This document shows positions 1 to 7,682 of a stretch of 13,231 nucleotides of DNA, piece after piece (positions within the stretch are counted from its first letter, which is position 1; each line of letters begins with the position of its first letter). Origin of the DNA: Bacteroidota bacterium. GTDB lineage: Bacteria > Bacteroidota > Bacteroidia > Flavobacteriales > Weeksellaceae. The stretch is from assembly GCA_023420435.1 (NCBI GenBank), contig JAEZWE010000097.1, positions 1 to 13,231 on the forward strand, given 5' to 3'. The notes beneath the pieces are model-generated. The model was not told where the DNA came from, ran no database searches, and worked only from the letters and a program-made list of their open reading frames with translations. The position numbers were made by a program, and so were the translations under genes.

Positions 1-584
1 CTGTTACGGTTGTCGTAACGAATGGTTTGGTTGGTGTTACTGTTAATGAAATTACGTTCATCGTCTGAAAACGCACCTTCATATCTTGCAGAAACTAGTA
101 AGTTTTTTATTTTTACTTGTGCGCCAAATTGATAACCCACTGTGAAATTATTTTCTACATTTTCCATAAAATCATTGAATTGATTTTCCGAGCTAAGATT
201 GTAGCTTGCTACAGGTCCGGCAAAAACTCCAACAGTATCTCCCCAAACTTTATACCCTACAAGAATGGGCAAATCAGCTCTATTGCTTTTTGCTTCTACC
301 GAAGTATTGGTTATTGGATCCGTAATTTCGTTTTTAAAAGTAGTATAATACAATTCCGGCATTACAAAAAAGGCAGATGGCAAATCAATTTTTGCAGATA
401 GACCTATATTAAATCCGACGTTATTTTTTCCGGAATTTTCATAAGCCGTTATAGCAGATTGCGAAATGCTTTTCCAGGAAGCGGAGGAAGTTGGAAATAT
501 TAAATTTCCTTTTACAGAAAAAGCAACTTGCCCTGAAAGCGCTAATGATAATAAAACAGTTAATGTGCTGAAAATCTTAGTCAT
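1..584 (-). CDS. Outer-membrane beta-barrel protein, 3' end outside window (partial)
   Basis: The minus frame opens with ATG at 584 and stays open to base 1, giving about 194 visible residues; the C-terminus is missing. The N-terminus (MTKIFSTLTVLLSLALSGQVAF) is a Sec signal peptide of about 20 residues. The rest alternates short amphipathic strands with polar turns, for example VGFNIGLSAKIDLP, FFVMPELYYTTF, ADLPILVGYKVWG, VGVFAGPVASYNL, FTVGYQFGAQVKIKNLLVSARYEGAF. That is the usual pattern of the small Bacteroidota outer-membrane beta-barrel (PorT / OMP_b-brl_2-like) proteins of about 200-220 residues, so probably only the last strand is lost. The start overlaps the end of the MlaF-type ATPase gene by 8 bases (ATGACTAA), which suggests translational coupling. 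A role in lipid transport with MlaE/MlaF is inferred from position only; the substrate is unknown. Confidence 0.8.
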   Translation of the reverse strand, partial: MTKIFSTLTVLLSLALSGQVAFSVKGNLIFPTSSASWKSISQSAITAYENSGKNNVGFNIGLSAKIDLPSAFFVMPELYYTTFKNEITDPITNTSVEAKSNRADLPILVGYKVWGDTVGVFAGPVASYNLSSENQFNDFMENVENNFTVGYQFGAQVKIKNLLVSARYEGAFSDDERNFINSNTNQTIRYDNRN

Positions 585-1386
585 CTGTTAATGGTTTTGT
601 GATTATGTTTTCGATAGAAGTTTTATTATTTTCAATGAAATAGTCTCTTAATTCTTTAAACAATTCTGAGGAATAAACGAAATCAATTAAGTTATTATTA
701 CCGGCAGTAATTACATTGTTTTTATCACCTTCCCATTCTTTAAGACCGTTTCTAAGATACACAATTTTTTCGCCAATCGTCATTACAGAGTTCATATCAT
801 GGGTATTAATAATTGTTGTAGTATTATATTCTTTGGTAATTTCAACAATTAAATCATCAATGACATTGGAGGTATAAGGATCTAATCCGGAATTGGGTTC
901 ATCACAAAATAAATATTTAGGATTGTTAACGATTGCTCTTGCTATAGCTACCCGTTTTTGCATACCACCCGAAATTTCTGAAGGAAATTTTTTCTGGGCA
1001 TTATCCAAATGTACACTTCCCATCACTTCAAACGCACGTCTTTTTTTCTCGCGATAAGTAAGATCAGTAAACATATCCAAAGGAAAAGTAATATTTTCTT
1101 CCACAGTTAAAGAATCAAACAGTGCACTTCCCTGAAAAACGGTACCAATTTCTGAGCGTAAGGTTTGTTTTTCATCCCGGCTCATTTTTGTAATATCTCT
1201 TCCGTCGAATAATATTGTTCCGGAAGTGGGTTCATGAACATTTAATAATGATTTCAGAAAAACAGTTTTTCCTGAACCACTTTGTCCGATGATTAAGTTT
1301 ACTTTCCCGGTTTCAAAAGTGGTGGAAATCCCTTTTAAAACTTCTACGTTACCAAAACTCTTCTTTAAATCTTTAACTTCAATCAT
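577..1386 (-). CDS. mlaF: MlaF-type ABC transporter ATP-binding protein (phospholipid/organic solvent transport)
   Basis: This 269-residue ABC ATPase would power lipid movement across the envelope together with the MlaE permease. Visible motifs are Walker A GQSGSGKT (34-41), Q-loop glutamine in GTVFQGSALFDSLTV (about 85), signature SGGMQKR (139-145), Walker B YLFCDEPNSGLDP (158-170) and the H-loop histidine in NTHDMNS (196). The SGGMQKR signature and the ALFDSLTVEEN stretch are typical of the Mla/Ttg2A branch rather than of importers. The start at 1386 is preferred over an in-frame codon at 1446 because MIEVKDLKKSFG is the normal N-terminus of the family, and because this ATG shares one base with the mlaE stop (TAATG). 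The longer form would run 60 bases into mlaE. The C-terminal tail of about 50 residues is variable. No MlaD/MCE gene is visible in the window. Confidence 0.93.
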   Translation of the reverse strand: MIEVKDLKKSFGNVEVLKGISTTFETGKVNLIIGQSGSGKTVFLKSLLNVHEPTSGTILFDGRDITKMSRDEKQTLRSEIGTVFQGSALFDSLTVEENITFPLDMFTDLTYREKKRRAFEVMGSVHLDNAQKKFPSEISGGMQKRVAIARAIVNNPKYLFCDEPNSGLDPYTSNVIDDLIVEITKEYNTTTIINTHDMNSVMTIGEKIVYLRNGLKEWEGDKNNVITAGNNNLIDFVYSSELFKELRDYFIENNKTSIENIITKPLTDD

Positions 1387-2138
1387 TAGCTTAGGATCAT
1401 TTGGGTTAAAAACAACTCGGAAATAATGATGAAAACCATCGTCCAAACAACAGCTTGTGTACTTGCACGTCCTACTTCCAAAGATCCTCCTTTTACATAA
1501 TATCCGAAAAATGAAGGTACAGTGGCAATGATAAATGCAAAAACGACTGTTTTTATAAAAGCATAATAATAAAACAAATTGGGCATATACATCTGTACAC
1601 CAGTGGTAAAGTCAGCTTGTGTCCAATTTCCGGTAAGTTCTCCGGCAACAAAACCACCGCCAATTCCCACCACAATACTTAATGCAATTAAAAGTGGGTT
1701 AAAAATTACACAGGCTAAAATTTTGGGTAAAATCAAAAAATTGGGAGAATTGACACCCATGATATCTAATGCATCAATTTGTTCTGAAACGCGCATGGCG
1801 CCAATACTGGAAGCAATATAGGATCCTACTTTTCCTGCAAGGATAAGACTGATAATGGTGGGAGAAAATTCTAAAACCAATACCGCTTTTGTAGCATATC
1901 CAACAAAAGAAGTAGGAATAGGAAAATCGGAAGCATTAAAGTTATTATACATCTGAATCGCTACTACAGCTCCAACAAATATGGAGGTAAAAACGACCAA
2001 CCCAAAAGAATTTACGCCAAGATCATTAACCTCGCGCATAAAAATTCTCCAAAAAACAGCTTTTTTCTGTGGCGGACTGATGGCCTTTCCTAAAAGAATA
2101 AAATATTCTCCAAAAGCTGTAAGAAATTTCTTTATCAT
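1386..2138 (-). CDS. mlaE: MlaE-type ABC transporter permease
   Basis: This 250-residue inner-membrane permease belongs to the MlaE/YrbE family (PF02405), the membrane partner of MlaF. About five or six hydrophobic segments are visible, near residues 41-62, 85-112, 137-166, 190-212 and 229-249. The family hallmark is SEQIDALDIMGVNSPNFLILPK (118-139), which includes the EQIDAL motif. An N-terminal amphipathic stretch (MIKKFLTAFGEYFILLGKAI) matches the interfacial helix of the family. The length is close to the usual 250-260 residues. It follows the sugar transferase gene by 45 bases and overlaps mlaF by one base (TAATG), so permease and ATPase are almost certainly co-translated. In proteobacteria the complex also needs the MCE protein MlaD and the periplasmic MlaC; neither is seen here. 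Confidence 0.93.
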   Translation of the reverse strand: MIKKFLTAFGEYFILLGKAISPPQKKAVFWRIFMREVNDLGVNSFGLVVFTSIFVGAVVAIQMYNNFNASDFPIPTSFVGYATKAVLVLEFSPTIISLILAGKVGSYIASSIGAMRVSEQIDALDIMGVNSPNFLILPKILACVIFNPLLIALSIVVGIGGGFVAGELTGNWTQADFTTGVQMYMPNLFYYYAFIKTVVFAFIIATVPSFFGYYVKGGSLEVGRASTQAVVWTMVFIIISELFLTQMILS

Positions 2139-2142
2139 ATTG

Positions 2143-2150
2143 CGAAAGTA
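2143..2150 (-). promoter_or_regulatory. Possible internal promoter -7 element before mlaE
   Basis: On the minus strand TACTTTCG lies 4 bases before the mlaE ATG and resembles the Bacteroidota -7 consensus TAnnTTTG, with the same T-to-C change as the element before the ppiD-like gene (TATTTTCG). A -33 element is poor: the nearest TTG is about 23 bases upstream. If it is used, the transcript would start at or very near the start codon. Confidence 0.3.
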
Positions 2151-2183
2151 CTCTTTTTAATTGAAATTACTGACAATAAGGTT

Positions 2184-3560
2184 TTAACGAGCATTTTTAT
2201 CACCGGAAATTAACAAAAATACCGTTTTTAAAATAATAACCAAGTCCAAAACAGCACTCCAGTTTCTTACATAAAAACTGTCTGCCAAAATTCTTTTTTG
2301 CATGGCAATGCTCATATCTTCTTCATCTCCACGAAGTCCATTTACTTGGGCAAGTCCTGTAATTCCCGGTTTCACTTTACTCCTTAATGAATATCTTTCA
2401 ATTTTGGATTTATAAAAATCATCTACCAATAACATATGAGGTCTTGGTCCAACCACAGACATATTTCCAAACAAAACGTTTAAAAATTGTGGAAACTCGT
2501 CCATACTGGATTTTCTGAGGAATTTCCCTAAACCCGTGATACGATGATCGTTTTCAGTGGTTGTTTTTGTGGCGTGATCTTCATTCACAAACATTGTTCT
2601 GAATTTGAAACAATTAAAAACTTCATCATGGAAACCATATCGCTTCTGAATAAAAAATACAGGCCCTTTACTGTTTAGCTTAATTAAAAGGGCGATTATG
2701 GGAAACAACCAGCTGCAAACCAAAATTAAAATTAATAGAGAAAAAAGAATATCAAAAATCCTTTTTAGGATGTAATTTGAAAAAAAATCTAACGGAAATT
2801 TTTTTGGGGTAAGGATGGGTTGTGTTTCAATGTAACCTAAATCATACTCGAAAAAATTATTTTGTATGATACTTGGTACTAACACAATACGTACTTTATG
2901 TTTTTCTGCTTCATGAAAAATACGTTCTTCCAAATCTTTTGAAAATCCGGAATTTTCTGAAGAAAAGTATAAACTGTGAATCCCGTTTTCGATCCAAAAC
3001 ATTTTCAGATTTTCGACGGTAACTTCACTTTCTGGAAATTCAAAAATTTTGAAACCATAATCTTTCCTTTTTTTAAAGGTGTTTTTCAGAATTTCTTTAG
3101 AGTTGGAAGTGTTTCCTAGAAACATCACATTTCGGAAATTTAAACCTAAAGTACGGATGTGTTTAAGGATGAAAAATATACTTGATTTGATAATAAACAG
3201 CGACAGAAAAAGAATCAACGCTAATGTTAATCTTTCCTGTTTTATGAAAATATTGTTGCTTACTTTTCCTAAAAGAATGATACCAAAAAGAAAAATAACC
3301 ATGTGGGTTATAAATCTTTCCAAATATAATGTATAGGTTAAATTTCTTGGAATGGAATACAGCTTGGATCTTCCGCCCAATAAAACCCAAAAAAGACTTA
3401 AAAGGACAATTGAAAAAATATTTTGTTCCCAATCTACATTTTTTACCTGCAGATCTCGGTTTTGTATGATAAAAAAGAAAAGAAATACAGCTGCAAGAAC
3501 GATGAGATCAAGAAGGATGGCAATTCCTTTAAAATAAATAGAAAATCGAAGTCGTTGCAT
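2184..3560 (-). CDS. Polyprenyl-phosphate sugar-1-phosphate transferase (WcaJ/PssY-like)
   Basis: This 458-residue membrane enzyme would transfer a sugar-1-phosphate from a nucleotide sugar onto undecaprenyl phosphate, the first step of a surface polysaccharide or glycan. The N-terminal half has about four hydrophobic helices (about 10-33, 48-62, 84-99, 110-133) followed by a degenerate Rossmann-like segment (FRNVMFLGNTSNSKEIL, 142-158). A fifth hydrophobic segment (about 270-294) starts the C-terminal bacterial sugar transferase domain (PF02397, about 264-452). Its hallmarks are LKRIFD (265-270), GPVFFIQKRYG (299-309), FKFRTM (318-323), SSMDEFPQFLNVLFGNMSVV (351-370) with GPRP (371-374), and KPGITGLAQVNGLRG (397-411). 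The length fits the family (about 450-480). No other polysaccharide gene is nearby, so the sugar specificity cannot be read from context. It sits 42 bases after queE. Confidence 0.9.
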   Translation of the reverse strand: MQRLRFSIYFKGIAILLDLIVLAAVFLFFFIIQNRDLQVKNVDWEQNIFSIVLLSLFWVLLGGRSKLYSIPRNLTYTLYLERFITHMVIFLFGIILLGKVSNNIFIKQERLTLALILFLSLFIIKSSIFFILKHIRTLGLNFRNVMFLGNTSNSKEILKNTFKKRKDYGFKIFEFPESEVTVENLKMFWIENGIHSLYFSSENSGFSKDLEERIFHEAEKHKVRIVLVPSIIQNNFFEYDLGYIETQPILTPKKFPLDFFSNYILKRIFDILFSLLILILVCSWLFPIIALLIKLNSKGPVFFIQKRYGFHDEVFNCFKFRTMFVNEDHATKTTTENDHRITGLGKFLRKSSMDEFPQFLNVLFGNMSVVGPRPHMLLVDDFYKSKIERYSLRSKVKPGITGLAQVNGLRGDEEDMSIAMQKRILADSFYVRNWSAVLDLVIILKTVFLLISGDKNAR

Positions 3561-3602
3561 GAAGTCTTAATTTCCAATGAAGGACTGCTAATATAAAATA
3601 AA

Positions 3603-4235
3603 TTAAGGAATATTCAAATATTTGTGGGTTTGTACAGAAGCTTGCCATTTAGGATTTTCTAGAATAAAATCTGTAATTTTAGGATACATTTCGTTTCGCT
3701 TGCTCCATTCGCTTTGCAGGTAAAGTTTACAATTTTCCGAAACTTTTGAGGCTTGTTCTTCAGCAAATTTGAAATCGTTATTGTTGAAAACGATTACTTT
3801 CAGTTCATTCGCTTTTGTATAAATTTCTTCTAATGGCAATCCTGTTTTCTTTGGTGAAAGCGTAATCCAGTCCAATTGTCCGCTCATTGGATAAGCTCCG
3901 GACGTTTCAATATGAATTTGGCACCCCAGTTCTTTTAATTTTGATGTTAAAACTTCAAGATTCCACATCAAAGGTTCTCCACCTGTTAAAACGATGGTTT
4001 TGCAAAGTTTTGCGGCGGTTTCAGCAATTTCAATCGTATCCATTGCAGGATGAAGTTCCGCATCCCAACTTTCTTTTACATCGCACCAATGACAGCCAAC
4101 ATCACAGCCTCCCAATCTAATAAAATAAGCGGCTTTTCCGGTATGTGCACCTTCTCCTTGTAAAGTGTAAAAATGCTCCATTACAGGGAGCATTTTACCT
4201 TCTTTTAATAAAATATCTTTTTCTTCTTTAGTCAT
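3603..4235 (-). CDS. queE: 7-carboxy-7-deazaguanine synthase (radical SAM)
   Basis: QueE converts 6-carboxy-5,6,7,8-tetrahydropterin to 7-carboxy-7-deazaguanine, on the route to queuosine in tRNA. The 210-residue product has the substrate-binding start MEHFYTLQGEGAHTGK and the radical-SAM cluster motif CDVGCHWC (cysteines at about 44, 48 and 51, a CX3CX2C pattern) followed by DVKESWD. It also has the SAM-binding LTGGEPLMW (about 83-91). The C-terminus includes LSPKK and KVIVFNNND, as usual for the family. ATG at 4235 is chosen because MTKEEKDILLKEGKMLPVMEHF is a natural N-terminus and gives an 8-base ATGACTAA overlap with the folD stop. An in-frame codon at 4259 would add eight residues inside folD. 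No other queuosine genes (queC, queD, queF) are in the window. Confidence 0.93.
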   Translation of the reverse strand: MTKEEKDILLKEGKMLPVMEHFYTLQGEGAHTGKAAYFIRLGGCDVGCHWCDVKESWDAELHPAMDTIEIAETAAKLCKTIVLTGGEPLMWNLEVLTSKLKELGCQIHIETSGAYPMSGQLDWITLSPKKTGLPLEEIYTKANELKVIVFNNNDFKFAEEQASKVSENCKLYLQSEWSKRNEMYPKITDFILENPKWQASVQTHKYLNIP

Positions 4236-5112
4236 TATAAACTGAAGTTTTGTAAGCAATCAAAGTGTTTTTCATCAACATTGCTCTTGTCATCGGTCCA
4301 ACTCCACCAGGAACCGGAGTTATCCAACTTGCTTTTTCGGCACAACTTTCAAAATCAACGTCGCCTGCAAGATGATATCCTTTTTCAGAATCATCATCCA
4401 CTCTTGTAATCCCTACATCTACAATAACGGCTCCATCTTTAATCATATCTCCTTTTAAAAAATGAGGATCTCCTAAAGCGGTAATTACAATATCCGCGTT
4501 TTTGGTAAATTCATCCACGTGTTTTGTATAACTGTGGGTAAGTGTGGTGGTGGAATTTCCCGGAAAATCTTTTCTTCCCATCAAAATACTCATCGGTTTT
4601 CCTACGATTCGGCTTCTTCCTATAATTACGCAGTGTTTTCCTTTAGTTTCGATATTATAACGTTCTAATAAAGTAAGAATTCCGAAAGGTGTTGCCGGTA
4701 AAAAAGAATCCATTTCCAAAGCCATTTTTCCAAAATTTTCCGGATGAAATCCGTCCACATCTTTTCTCGGATCAATAGCCATGATAATTTTTTCCTGATC
4801 AATTTGCTTGGGTAAAGGAAGCTGAACAATAAATCCGTCAACTGATTTTGATTTGTTGAGCTCATCAATTTTTTCCAATAATTCTGCTTCTGAAACCGTA
4901 CTTGGAAATTTTATTAAACCAGAAGTAAACCCAACTTCCTCACAATCTTTTACTTTGGAGTTGACGTAAGCTTTACTTGCACCGTTATTTCCGACTAGAA
5001 TTGCAACCAAGTGTGGAGCTCTTCTTTTTTTGGCAAGTATTTTCTGTACTTCTTCCTTAATTTCGAGTTTTATTTGTTTGGATAAAGCCAAACCATCTAA
5101 AATCTGAGCCAT
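4228..5112 (-). CDS. folD: Bifunctional methylenetetrahydrofolate dehydrogenase / methenyltetrahydrofolate cyclohydrolase
   Basis: FolD oxidises 5,10-methylene-THF to methenyl-THF with NADP+ and hydrolyses it to 10-formyl-THF, supplying one-carbon units for purine and formyl-methionine synthesis in the cytoplasm. The 294-residue product has the expected length. Active-site residues are visible: Tyr49 and Lys53 in AYVNSKVKDCEEVGF, VQLPLP (96-101), Asp120 in KDVDGFHP, the nucleotide-binding loop IIGRSRIVGKPM (163-174), and the C-terminal signature TPVPGGVGPMTRAML (265-279). The start at 5112 gives the standard MAQILDG N-terminus and follows the methyltransferase stop by 13 purine-rich bases. 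Its stop overlaps the queE start. Nothing looks damaged. Confidence 0.97.
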   Translation of the reverse strand: MAQILDGLALSKQIKLEIKEEVQKILAKKRRAPHLVAILVGNNGASKAYVNSKVKDCEEVGFTSGLIKFPSTVSEAELLEKIDELNKSKSVDGFIVQLPLPKQIDQEKIIMAIDPRKDVDGFHPENFGKMALEMDSFLPATPFGILTLLERYNIETKGKHCVIIGRSRIVGKPMSILMGRKDFPGNSTTTLTHSYTKHVDEFTKNADIVITALGDPHFLKGDMIKDGAVIVDVGITRVDDDSEKGYHLAGDVDFESCAEKASWITPVPGGVGPMTRAMLMKNTLIAYKTSVYND

Positions 5113-5125
5113 TTTTTCTTTCTTT

Positions 5126-5956
5126 TTACTTTTTATTTTTTTCTAAAATGATGATATCCTGAAAATTAACATCTTCATGTTTTTTTGAAAAATCTCTCCA
5201 AAAGCCTTTCACTTCATTTGTTTTCTTCAAACCACTTTTTTCAATCATTTCTAAAAGTTTGGCATCTTCTATGGCAATATTTGCTTCCGGAAGTTTTTCG
5301 TCTAAAAGTCGGTATCCCTCTTTTTTAAAAGGAAATTTCAAACCGGGTAAATTTTCAAAATCCTCATTGGAATAGGTGAAAAAAGTAGCCAAACATTTCC
5401 CTCTTGTTTTTAAAACTCTTTCTATTTCATTAAAGTAATTCTGAATGTCTTCGATTTTCATGTGCGTAAAAACGGAAAATAAAAAAACTTTGTCGAAGCT
5501 GTTATCTGGATAGGGAAATTTAAAATTTTCAGATTTTTCCTGATGAGAATTGTACAAGGAATTGTTTAGTTCGATATATTTAAAATGAAAATTCGGAAAT
5601 TTTTTGCTGATGTTTTTATTGCACCAATCCACTCCTTTTTTTACGACGTCGAAACCGTCATATTTACCGTCTTTTTCCAGAAATTTTGTTAGCGCATTTG
5701 CCGTTCTTCCAATTCCGCTGCCAACATCTAAAATGGTATCATTTGTTTTGATATCGATATACTTTTTCAGCAAATGAAGTTGATGTTCTCCCTGTTTTTT
5801 GAAATCCCCCGAACCAATGAAAATGTCTCCTTTTGCAGGCGAATTTGAATCTCTTTTTCCGCTCATTTTTTCATATAAATCTATCGGAAAATAATAAATT
5901 TTTCTTGCCAGAAACCGCAGTTCCGGAGATAATTTATAATAGAGATTTCTTTTCAT
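5126..5956 (-). CDS. Class I SAM-dependent methyltransferase, substrate unknown
   Basis: This 276-residue protein carries a class I (Rossmann-fold) methyltransferase domain. Motif I is ILDVGSGIGR (75-84), the acidic end of strand 2 is GFD (101-103), and FPYPDNSFDKVFLFSVFTHM (147-166) gives the motif IV/post-IV region typical of Methyltransf_11/25-like enzymes. The N-terminal 50 residues are basic and aromatic (RNLYYKLSPELRFLARKIYYFP), which may bind a membrane or a substrate; no signal peptide or clear membrane helix is seen. The ATG at 5956 is preferred over an adjacent in-frame TTG at 5959. It begins 7 bases after the pgi stop and ends 13 bases before folD, so it is co-transcribed with them. 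Function cannot be assigned; the sugar transferase three genes downstream makes a glycan or lipid substrate possible, but this is speculation. Confidence 0.85.
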   Translation of the reverse strand: MKRNLYYKLSPELRFLARKIYYFPIDLYEKMSGKRDSNSPAKGDIFIGSGDFKKQGEHQLHLLKKYIDIKTNDTILDVGSGIGRTANALTKFLEKDGKYDGFDVVKKGVDWCNKNISKKFPNFHFKYIELNNSLYNSHQEKSENFKFPYPDNSFDKVFLFSVFTHMKIEDIQNYFNEIERVLKTRGKCLATFFTYSNEDFENLPGLKFPFKKEGYRLLDEKLPEANIAIEDAKLLEMIEKSGLKKTNEVKGFWRDFSKKHEDVNFQDIIILEKNKK

Positions 5957-5963
5957 CAAATTA

Positions 5964-7604
5964 TTATTTTGAATTTTTAAAATAGTTAATCAAACCATTA
6001 GTGGAACTGTCGTGCGAAGTGATTACTTCTTTGTTTTCAAGCTCCGGCAGAATTTTTCCAGCTAAAACTTTTCCTAATTCTACCCCAAATTGGTCGAAAC
6101 TGAAAATATTCCAAATAATTCCCTGAACAAAAATTTTATGTTCGTAAAGCGCAATAAGTTGTCCTAAAGAAAAAGGAGTCAATTCTTTAAACATCAACGA
6201 ATTGGTAGGGGTATTTCCATGAAAAACTTTGAAATTCAACAATTTATCGATTTCTTCATCTGATTTTCCGGATGCTTTTAACTCTGCTTCTACTTCTGCT
6301 TCATATTTTCCAAAAGCCAAGGCTTCGGTTTGTGCAAAGAAATTGGCCAATAATTTTTCCTGATGGTCAGAAACCTCATTACAAGATTTTACATAAGCGA
6401 TAAAATCTGCAGGAATCAGTTCGGTTCCTTGGTGAATCAGCTGATAAAAAGCGTGTTGTCCGTTGGTTCCAGGTTCTCCCCAAATGATCGGACCGGTTTC
6501 GTAACCTACAAATTCGCCGTTTCTGTCAACACATTTTCCGTTACTTTCCATATCGCCTTGCTGAAGATACGCCGGAAATCTGTCCAAATATTGTGAATAC
6601 GGAAGAACTGCGTAAGAAGTAGCCGCATAAAAATTGCGGTACCAAATTCCCAATAATCCCATTAAAACAGGAACGTTTTCAGAAAAATCAGCAGTTTGGA
6701 AATGAGTATCTGTATCGAAAGCGCCTTTCAAAAGCTGCTCAAAATTGTCGTAACCAACCGCTAAAACAATGCTTAAACCAATAGCGCTCCAAAGCGAATA
6801 TCTTCCGCCAACCCAATCCCAAAACTCGAAAATATTTTCTTCCGCAATTCCGAATTCTTTAACAGATTTGATGTTGGTAGAAAGCGCTACGAAATGTTTT
6901 GCAACATCTTCTTTTTTTCCAGATTTTAAAAACCATGATTTTGCAGATTCTGCATTGGTCATGGTTTCTTGTGTTGTGAATGTTTTGGAAGCAACGATGA
7001 AAAGCGTGGTTTCCGGATTTAAATTTTTGATTGTTTCGGCAATATGATTTCCATCGACATTGGAAACAAAATGAATGTTTAACCTTGTTTTAAAATGTTT
7101 CAAAGCAGAGCAAACCATAACGGGACCTAAATCAGAACCACCAATTCCGATGTTCACGACGTTGGTAATTTCTTTTCCTGAAAATCCTTTATGTTCGCCG
7201 GAAATTATTTTTTCGGAGAAATTTTTCATTTGCTCCAAAACTTTTTTTATTTTCGGCTTGATGTTTTCGCCATCCACCAGAATTTCTTTGTCAGAAAAAT
7301 CTCTCAAAGCAGTATGAAGAACGGATCTTCCTTCGGTTTCATTGATTTTTTCTCCTGAAAACATTGCAGAAATTGCTTCTTTCAATTGGGTTTCTTCTGC
7401 CAGTTTCAGCAATAGCTCTTTTGTTCTTGAATCGATTAAATTTTTAGAATAATCGAACAAAAAATGCTCGCGCTGAACGGAAAATTCAGCAAAACGGTTC
7501 GGATTATATTGAAATAGGGAACGAAGTTCGAAATCGTTTTGTTCAAAGTGATGGTCTAATTCTTTCCAGGCTTCGGTTTGTGTTGGATTTATTTTGGGCA
7601 GCAT
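5964..7604 (-). CDS. pgi: Glucose-6-phosphate isomerase
   Basis: Pgi interconverts glucose-6-phosphate and fructose-6-phosphate in glycolysis and gluconeogenesis. The 546 residues match the long bacterial form (about 549 in E. coli). Visible motifs include NIGIGGSDLGP (151-161), the phosphate-binding ASKTFTTQETMTN (205-217), family signature 1 DWVGGRYSLWSAIG (263-276), catalytic Glu353 in QQGDMESNGK, His384 in GTNGQHAFYQ, and signature 2 ending in DQFGVELGK with catalytic Lys512. The start at 7604 is the only sensible ATG (MLPKINPTQTEAWKEL). It is the first gene of the eight-gene minus-strand group, with a candidate promoter about 20 bases upstream and the DUF4349 terminator behind that. Confidence 0.97.
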   Translation of the reverse strand: MLPKINPTQTEAWKELDHHFEQNDFELRSLFQYNPNRFAEFSVQREHFLFDYSKNLIDSRTKELLLKLAEETQLKEAISAMFSGEKINETEGRSVLHTALRDFSDKEILVDGENIKPKIKKVLEQMKNFSEKIISGEHKGFSGKEITNVVNIGIGGSDLGPVMVCSALKHFKTRLNIHFVSNVDGNHIAETIKNLNPETTLFIVASKTFTTQETMTNAESAKSWFLKSGKKEDVAKHFVALSTNIKSVKEFGIAEENIFEFWDWVGGRYSLWSAIGLSIVLAVGYDNFEQLLKGAFDTDTHFQTADFSENVPVLMGLLGIWYRNFYAATSYAVLPYSQYLDRFPAYLQQGDMESNGKCVDRNGEFVGYETGPIIWGEPGTNGQHAFYQLIHQGTELIPADFIAYVKSCNEVSDHQEKLLANFFAQTEALAFGKYEAEVEAELKASGKSDEEIDKLLNFKVFHGNTPTNSLMFKELTPFSLGQLIALYEHKIFVQGIIWNIFSFDQFGVELGKVLAGKILPELENKEVITSHDSSTNGLINYFKNSK

Positions 7605-7624
7605 TTTTTCTGTAAAATTTTTGG

Positions 7625-7655
7625 CAAAATTACGGAAATTTGATGGGATGAAAAA
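7625..7655 (-). promoter_or_regulatory. Candidate promoter of the pgi gene group
   Basis: On the minus strand TAATTTTG (7632 to 7625) matches the Bacteroidota -7 consensus TAnnTTTG exactly and lies 20 bases before the pgi ATG. A T-run at 7655-7651 stands at the -33 position, 19 bases upstream, but is only a weak match to TTTG. It is downstream of the DUF4349 terminator, as expected for an independent transcription unit. Confidence 0.5.
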
Positions 7656-7682
7656 TTATATAATCTGAAGATAAAGAAATAC

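Noticed and set aside
117..401. Plus-strand 94-codon open frame antisense to the barrel gene
   Set aside because: The minus frame shows a signal peptide and beta-strand pattern through the whole stretch; the plus frame has no family features and is a shadow.
1387..1446. Longer MlaF start running 60 bases into mlaE
   Set aside because: The ATG at 1386 gives the family-typical MIEVKDL start and a TAATG junction; the extra residues are out-of-frame mlaE sequence.
3563..3587. Possible small hairpin (AGTC..GACT) between queE and the sugar transferase gene
   Set aside because: The stem is only about four bases plus scattered matches and has no T-run, so it is neither a terminator nor a convincing operator.
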